In this document: one piece after another, positions 61,197-64,000 of the stretch
Position numbering within the stretch: position 1 is the first letter of the stretch
Layout: each line of letters starts with the position of its first letter
NCBI RefSeq assembly: GCF_001528665.1
Contig: NZ_BBYJ01000038.1
Location: 1 to 64,000, forward strand
Length of the DNA stretch: 64,000 nucleotides
Source of the DNA: Microtetraspora malaysiensis
Lineage (GTDB): Bacteria > Actinomycetota > Actinomycetes > Streptosporangiales > Streptosporangiaceae
Reading direction: 5' to 3'
Translations under genes and position numbers: made by a program
The notes under the pieces: generated by a model
Databases searched by the model: none
The model's input: only the letters and a program-made list of their open reading frames with translations
Told to the model about the DNA's origin: nothing

Positions 61197-61658
61197 CGTC
61201 AGATTTCAGCGCATGTTGGTCGCTGCTCGTCGCCGCCCTGACAGGCTGACGACGGTATCGGGGCGACAGGTTCCCACGTTCCGTGCAAGAGCCCAGACCA
61301 GGCTCGCGCCGCCTACATGCCGGACGCCATCTGGGCAGTCAGCAGGCTCCCCAAGACTCGTCCCGGAGCCCAGCTCATGCCCCGGTTTCGACGCCACTGA
61401 AGTTTCTTACGACACGTCATCAGCGGTTCGCTTCCGCTCGCCTTCCTGATCCACACCTGACGCGATCACGTCGCGCCTTTTCCCGCAGCGCTCACCACGA
61501 ACGGCCGTTAACCGACGCAGCCTGCGGTGGTTTGGGACCTCCCCCTGCAGGGCGACCCCGGAGGACCTACCTCCATCTCCTGCACAGCACCGCTTCCAGA
61601 AGCTCCTACATCAACGCCTCCTTCAGCGTTCGTGGCACACGACCTGCGGAAACGCCAT

Positions 61659-61684
61659 CAAGATCATTGCGCGTATATTGCGCG
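61659..61684 (+). promoter_or_regulatory. Right arm-type integrase site (candidate)
   Basis: Begins CAAGATCATTGCGCGTATAT. It is the partner of the motif at 34177-34202, matching at 22 of 26 positions, about 90 bp inside the right core repeat. The AT-rich core stands out in this high-GC DNA. Confidence 0.65.
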
Positions 61685-61741
61685 ATCATCGACATACGGC
61701 CGATCAGAGCGGCACATGGCTGCATGATCCGGAAAAGCAAA

Positions 61742-61761
61742 AGAGCCCCCGGAGGGGCTCT
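61742..61761 (-). terminator. Element-borne terminator of tRNA-Tyr
   Basis: AGAGCCCC and GGGGCTCT pair with a 4-nt loop and are followed, on the minus strand, by TTTTGC. It lies 16 nt after the tRNA 3' end, inside the element, so the element supplies both the tRNA 3' end and a working terminator. Confidence 0.8.
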
Positions 61762-61775
61762 GAGCTGCCGTTATG

Positions 61776-61830
61776 GCTGGTGGCAGGTCCAGGGTTCGAA
61801 CCTGGGTAGGCTGAGCCGACGGTTTTACAG
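61776..61830 (-). repeat. Right attachment core repeat
   Basis: 55 bp identical to 34054-34108, spanning the tRNA-Tyr anticodon loop to two bases beyond the CCA. It is part of the intact tRNA-Tyr gene. Confidence 0.93.
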
Positions 61831-61862
61831 ACCGCTCCCTTTGGCCGCTCGGGCAACCTGCC
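61778..61862 (-). tRNA. tRNA-Tyr (GUA), intact
   Basis: 85 nt including encoded CCA. The acceptor GGCAGGT pairs with ACCTGCC. The D-arm is CCCGAGCGGCCAAAGGG, the anticodon stem-loop ACGGT-type around CTGTAAA gives GUA, the long variable arm is CGGCTCAGCCTACC, and the T-arm is CCAGGTTCGAACCCTGG. It is class II, as expected for tyrosine. The 3' 53 nt are shared with the truncated copy at the left end of the element. Confidence 0.95.
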
Positions 61863-61985
61863 TTGTCTTCCGCTCTCGCGGCGACAGGTAGAAGAATAGC
61901 GGACTTCGGGCGTGGACGTGACACCGGTTTGTCCCGGCCCCAGACCGTACGGCCGGGGGCATCAGGCTCGCGAGATGATGGACAA

Positions 61986-62462
61986 ATGATCAGATGGGCT
62001 GACAAGGAAGATCTCGCCGGGCTGGTCCAGGTTGAGCTCGCGGCCGACCGGACGTTCGTCCCCTTGGGCATCGTCTTCCCTCCCGGCACGACCATGATCG
62101 AGGAATGCGACGACCCGGGACGGGTGATCGTCGCGGACCGGCCGCCGGTGGGGTTCGCCCTCCTCGGCCAGGTGGACGGCCTGACGCATCTCGACCAGCT
62201 CGCCGTAGATCCGGATCATCAGGGCCAGGGCGTCGGGACGCGGCTGATCGAGGCCGTCTGTGACGCGGCCGCGGCCACGAGTGACGCGATCACTCTTACG
62301 ACATTCCGTGATGTGCCGTGGAACGCCCCGTGGTACGCCCGGCGCGGCTTCGAGGTGCTGCCGCCGGAGAACTGGGGACCGGAGCTGCGGGCCCTGGTGG
62401 AGCATGAGCGGGCGCTCGGTTTGGAGATCGCCCCCCGTGTCGTCATGCGCAAGGTCCTCTGA
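61986..62462 (+). CDS. GNAT acetyltransferase
   Basis: A 158-residue protein (MIRWADKEDLAGLVQVELAA) with the GNAT core: LTHLDQLAVDPDHQGQGVGT then RLIEAVCDAAA as the acetyl-CoA-binding strand and loop, and NAPWYARRGFEVLPPENWGP near the end. The substrate is unknown. It lies just upstream of tRNA-Tyr but divergent from it, outside the element. It starts close to the tRNA promoter region. Confidence 0.9.
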   Translation: MIRWADKEDLAGLVQVELAADRTFVPLGIVFPPGTTMIEECDDPGRVIVADRPPVGFALLGQVDGLTHLDQLAVDPDHQGQGVGTRLIEAVCDAAAATSDAITLTTFRDVPWNAPWYARRGFEVLPPENWGPELRALVEHERALGLEIAPRVVMRKVL

Positions 62463-62914
62463 ATCTGTGGCCCGCCAGGGTACGAGCGAAGCCGGCAGCG
62501 GCCTGAGGATCGGCCCCTGACGCACCACACGTGATCGCTTGCCTCTCAGTGCTCCGAGCTTCCACGGCTCGGGGCACTACGTATTTCCGGGATCGGATCT
62601 CCGCGGCGTCGGCCGACGCAGGCCCAAGCGGCGCACCCGGCCTTCTCGGCCGCGCTCCGGCATCCCGAGCGCGACAGCGCCGCCTACCAGCAGGTGGGCT
62701 GGACCGACGAGGAGCCGTCCCTGCCCGCCAAGCGCGATTGACGGCGCAGGGGGCGAATAGTGCCTGCACCCCAGTACCGGATGATGCTCGATAGGCTGAT
62801 CCATACGTGAAGCTGTCACGGGTCGGTCCCGTGGAAAGCCGCGCGCATCGTGGTGACACCTCTGTGGGCGCCTCCCGACGATGAGCCGGACCAACAGTGA
62901 GAGAGGTTTGTGCT
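62463..62914. other. Gap before yajQ; possible gene remnant
   Basis: About 450 bases. From about 62620 to 62740 one plus-strand frame reads AAHPAFSAALRHPERDSAAY then QQVGWTDEEPSLPAKRD and a stop. It looks like the tail of a lost protein, but I cannot name it and see no start. The rest shows nothing. Confidence 0.35.
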
Positions 62915-63406
62915 TTGGCAGATTCGTCATTCGACGTGGTCAGCAAGATCGACCGCCAGGAGGTGGACAACGCGCTGAACCAGACGGTCAAGGAGATCGG
63001 GCACCGGTTCGACTTCAAGGGCACCGGGGCGAGCATCTCCTGGTCCGGCCAGGACAATATCGAGGTCAAGGCGAACAGCGAGGAGCGCGCGAACGCCGTT
63101 CTCGACGTGTTCAGGGACAAGATCGTCAAGCGCGGCCTTTCCCTCAAGGTCCTGGACGCGGGTGAGCCGAAGCTGTCCGGCAAGGAGTACCGCCTGATGA
63201 TCGCCCTCAAGGAGGGCATCGACCAGGAGAACGCCAAGAAGATCTCCAAGCTCATCCGGGACGAGGGCCCGAAGGGCATCAAGGCGCAGATCCAGGGTGA
63301 CGAGCTCCGGGTCACCTCGAAGAAGAAGGACGATCTCCAGGAGGTCATCTCCCTGCTCAAGGGCAAGGACCTCGACATCGCCCTGCAGTTCACGAACTAC
63401 CGTTGA
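62915..63406 (+). CDS. YajQ-family nucleotide-binding protein
   Basis: A 163-residue cytosolic protein of the YajQ/UPF0234 family from TTG at 62915 ([20 protein letters not shown]), with GAGAGG 8 nt upstream. Two ferredoxin-like domains are visible: [20 protein letters not shown] then [20 protein letters not shown], and [20 protein letters not shown] then [20 protein letters not shown]. Members bind cyclic di-GMP or other nucleotides and can act with regulators; the role in actinomycetes is not settled. Confidence 0.93.
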   Translation: MADSSFDVVSKIDRQEVDNALNQTVKEIGHRFDFKGTGASISWSGQDNIEVKANSEERANAVLDVFRDKIVKRGLSLKVLDAGEPKLSGKEYRLMIALKEGIDQENAKKISKLIRDEGPKGIKAQIQGDELRVTSKKKDDLQEVISLLKGKDLDIALQFTNYR

Positions 63407-63725
63407 CCGAGCGGTGATCCGGACGGGTCACCGCTCCCCTATCGCGGTGCTCCGTCCGGGTCGCCGGTCCGGCCCCGGCGTCCCCACGCTCCGGTTTCCG
63501 TTGCCTCTGCGGCTGTCGCTACCGCCAGGGCTCAATCGGCGTTGATTCGGGACCAAGCGCTCAACCCCGCCATGTCCCGCCAAATCACCAAGATTGGCAT
63601 AATCTCGCTGGAGGACTCCACCGCAGGGCACATCGAGGGCACGTGAGACCACGAGAACGGCGAGAACCACGGCCACCGGCGACCGCGCTCACGGCTCGCC
63701 GCGCACGAATGGCGGCGGTGTGGCG
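63407..63725. other. Promoter gap before XRE gene
   Basis: About 320 bases without a gene. The AT-richer part near 63586-63610 (ATTGGCATAATCTCGCTGGA) resembles a -35/-10 area and may serve the XRE gene. Confidence 0.4.
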
Positions 63726-64000
63726 ATGACCGCCCTGTCGGAGCAGGTCCGGGCGGCGATCGCCGGAAACGTCCGGCACGCCCGCCGCACGCGAGGGCTC
63801 AGCATCCGCGATCTGGCCGACCGGTGCGGGTTCAGCAAGGCTCTGCTGTCGCAGATCGAACGCGGCGTGGCCAACCCCACGGTAGAGGTCCTCTCCGGCA
63901 TCGCCGAGGCGCTGGATCTCTCGTTCGCCGACATCACCAGGACCCCGCTGTACGAGCCGCAGGTGATGCGACGGACGGCGGCCGACGCGGCGGCGCGCAC
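63726..64000 (+). CDS. XRE-family regulator, 3' end outside window
   Basis: ATG at 63726 opens a frame that runs off the right edge after 91 codons. The N-terminal helix-turn-helix is clear: VRHARRTRGLSIRDLADRCG, then FSKALLSQIERGVANPTVEV and LSGIAEALDLSFADI. The following segment (RTPLYEPQVMRRTAADAAAR) suits the linker to a C-terminal cupin sensor, which is the usual form of such regulators. The target is unknown. Confidence 0.88.
   Translation, partial: MTALSEQVRAAIAGNVRHARRTRGLSIRDLADRCGFSKALLSQIERGVANPTVEVLSGIAEALDLSFADITRTPLYEPQVMRRTAADAAAR

Larger units (their letters stand above)
61197..61775. other. Right end of element
   Basis: About 580 bases without a supported gene. It contains the right 26-bp arm-type motif (61659-61684), a terminator for tRNA-Tyr (61742-61761), and GACCTGCGG at 61641, a word also found near the left arm site (34141). 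Confidence 0.5.
34054..61830. mobile_element. Integrated AICE-like element at tRNA-Tyr, about 27.7 kb
   Basis: A 55-bp identical direct repeat at 34054-34108 and 61776-61830 is the 3' part of tRNA-Tyr. The right copy is part of the intact gene and the left copy has no 5' half. A related 26-bp motif lies just inside each repeat (34177-34202 and 61659-61684). Inside are a GntR/KorSA-like repressor, an SCO3933-like protein, a TraB/FtsK translocase and a tyrosine integrase remnant, the backbone of actinomycete integrative and conjugative elements. The cargo is largely restriction and defence-type genes, some of low GC. The integrase is N-terminally truncated and no replication gene is found, so the element is probably defective. 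Confidence 0.9.

Overview
The window is high-GC DNA from a filamentous-type actinomycete. The evidence is GTG and TTG starts, LAL-type LuxR and WYL regulators, a HadA/HadB MaoC pair beside murB and rpmG, an S-adenosyl methyltransferase of the PF04672 type, and a pSAM2-like integrative element. A member of the Streptosporangiales is my best guess, but this is inference and no species can be named from the sequence alone.

Positions 1-15.9 kb are mostly core chromosome. They hold lipB, a small PspC protein, a CsbD-like stress protein, a LURP-one-related protein, and a deoC operon with two aldehyde dehydrogenases, one of which lacks the catalytic half. Next come a 958-residue LAL-type LuxR ATPase regulator and a GDT1/TMEM165-type manganese exporter gene behind a recognisable yybP-ykoY manganese riboswitch. 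The block ends with murB, the two MaoC subunits, rpmG and tRNA-Met and tRNA-Thr. Several tandem repeats lie in the gaps, including an eleven-copy GACAGC hexamer array.

Positions 16-34 kb are accessory chromosome. They hold secreted or lipoprotein genes, an NlpC/P60 hydrolase, acetyltransferases, VOC proteins, a WYL regulator with a perfect 10-bp inverted repeat in front, an AraC/hydrolase divergent pair and a HigB/HigA toxin-antitoxin pair. A TetR regulator then stands divergent from a run of five SDR oxidoreductases, a deazaflavin-dependent reductase, a Dabb protein, an NmrA-like remnant and an epoxide hydrolase. This run looks like a small-molecule conversion or detoxification cluster.

Positions 34054-61830 are an integrated element of about 27.7 kb. 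It lies between a 55-bp duplicated 3' end of tRNA-Tyr (left) and the intact tRNA-Tyr (right), with a related 26-bp motif just inside each end. Its actinomycete integrative and conjugative element (AICE) backbone is a GntR/KorSA-like repressor, an SCO3933-like protein, a TraB/FtsK translocase, and a DUF2637 membrane protein fused by deletion to the C-terminal half of a tyrosine integrase. The deletion appears to have removed rep, xis and the front of int, so the element is probably stranded.

The element's cargo reads as a defence island. It holds a DUF4145 protein, a DUF262-Shedu (DUF4263) fusion nuclease, a truncated IS5 transposase, a 549-residue protein with a HEPN-like C-terminus, a complete type I restriction system (hsdM-hsdS-hsdR), an XRE/P-loop kinase/guanylate-kinase-like operon, and a 722-residue protein. 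The 722-residue protein joins a degenerate N6-methylase-like segment, an HsdS-type target-recognition domain and a HEPN motif. That last gene, low in GC and alone beside the integrase remnant, is the best candidate for an undescribed system.

Positions 61.8-64 kb return to chromosome, with a GNAT acetyltransferase, a YajQ-family nucleotide-binding protein and the start of an XRE regulator that runs off the edge.
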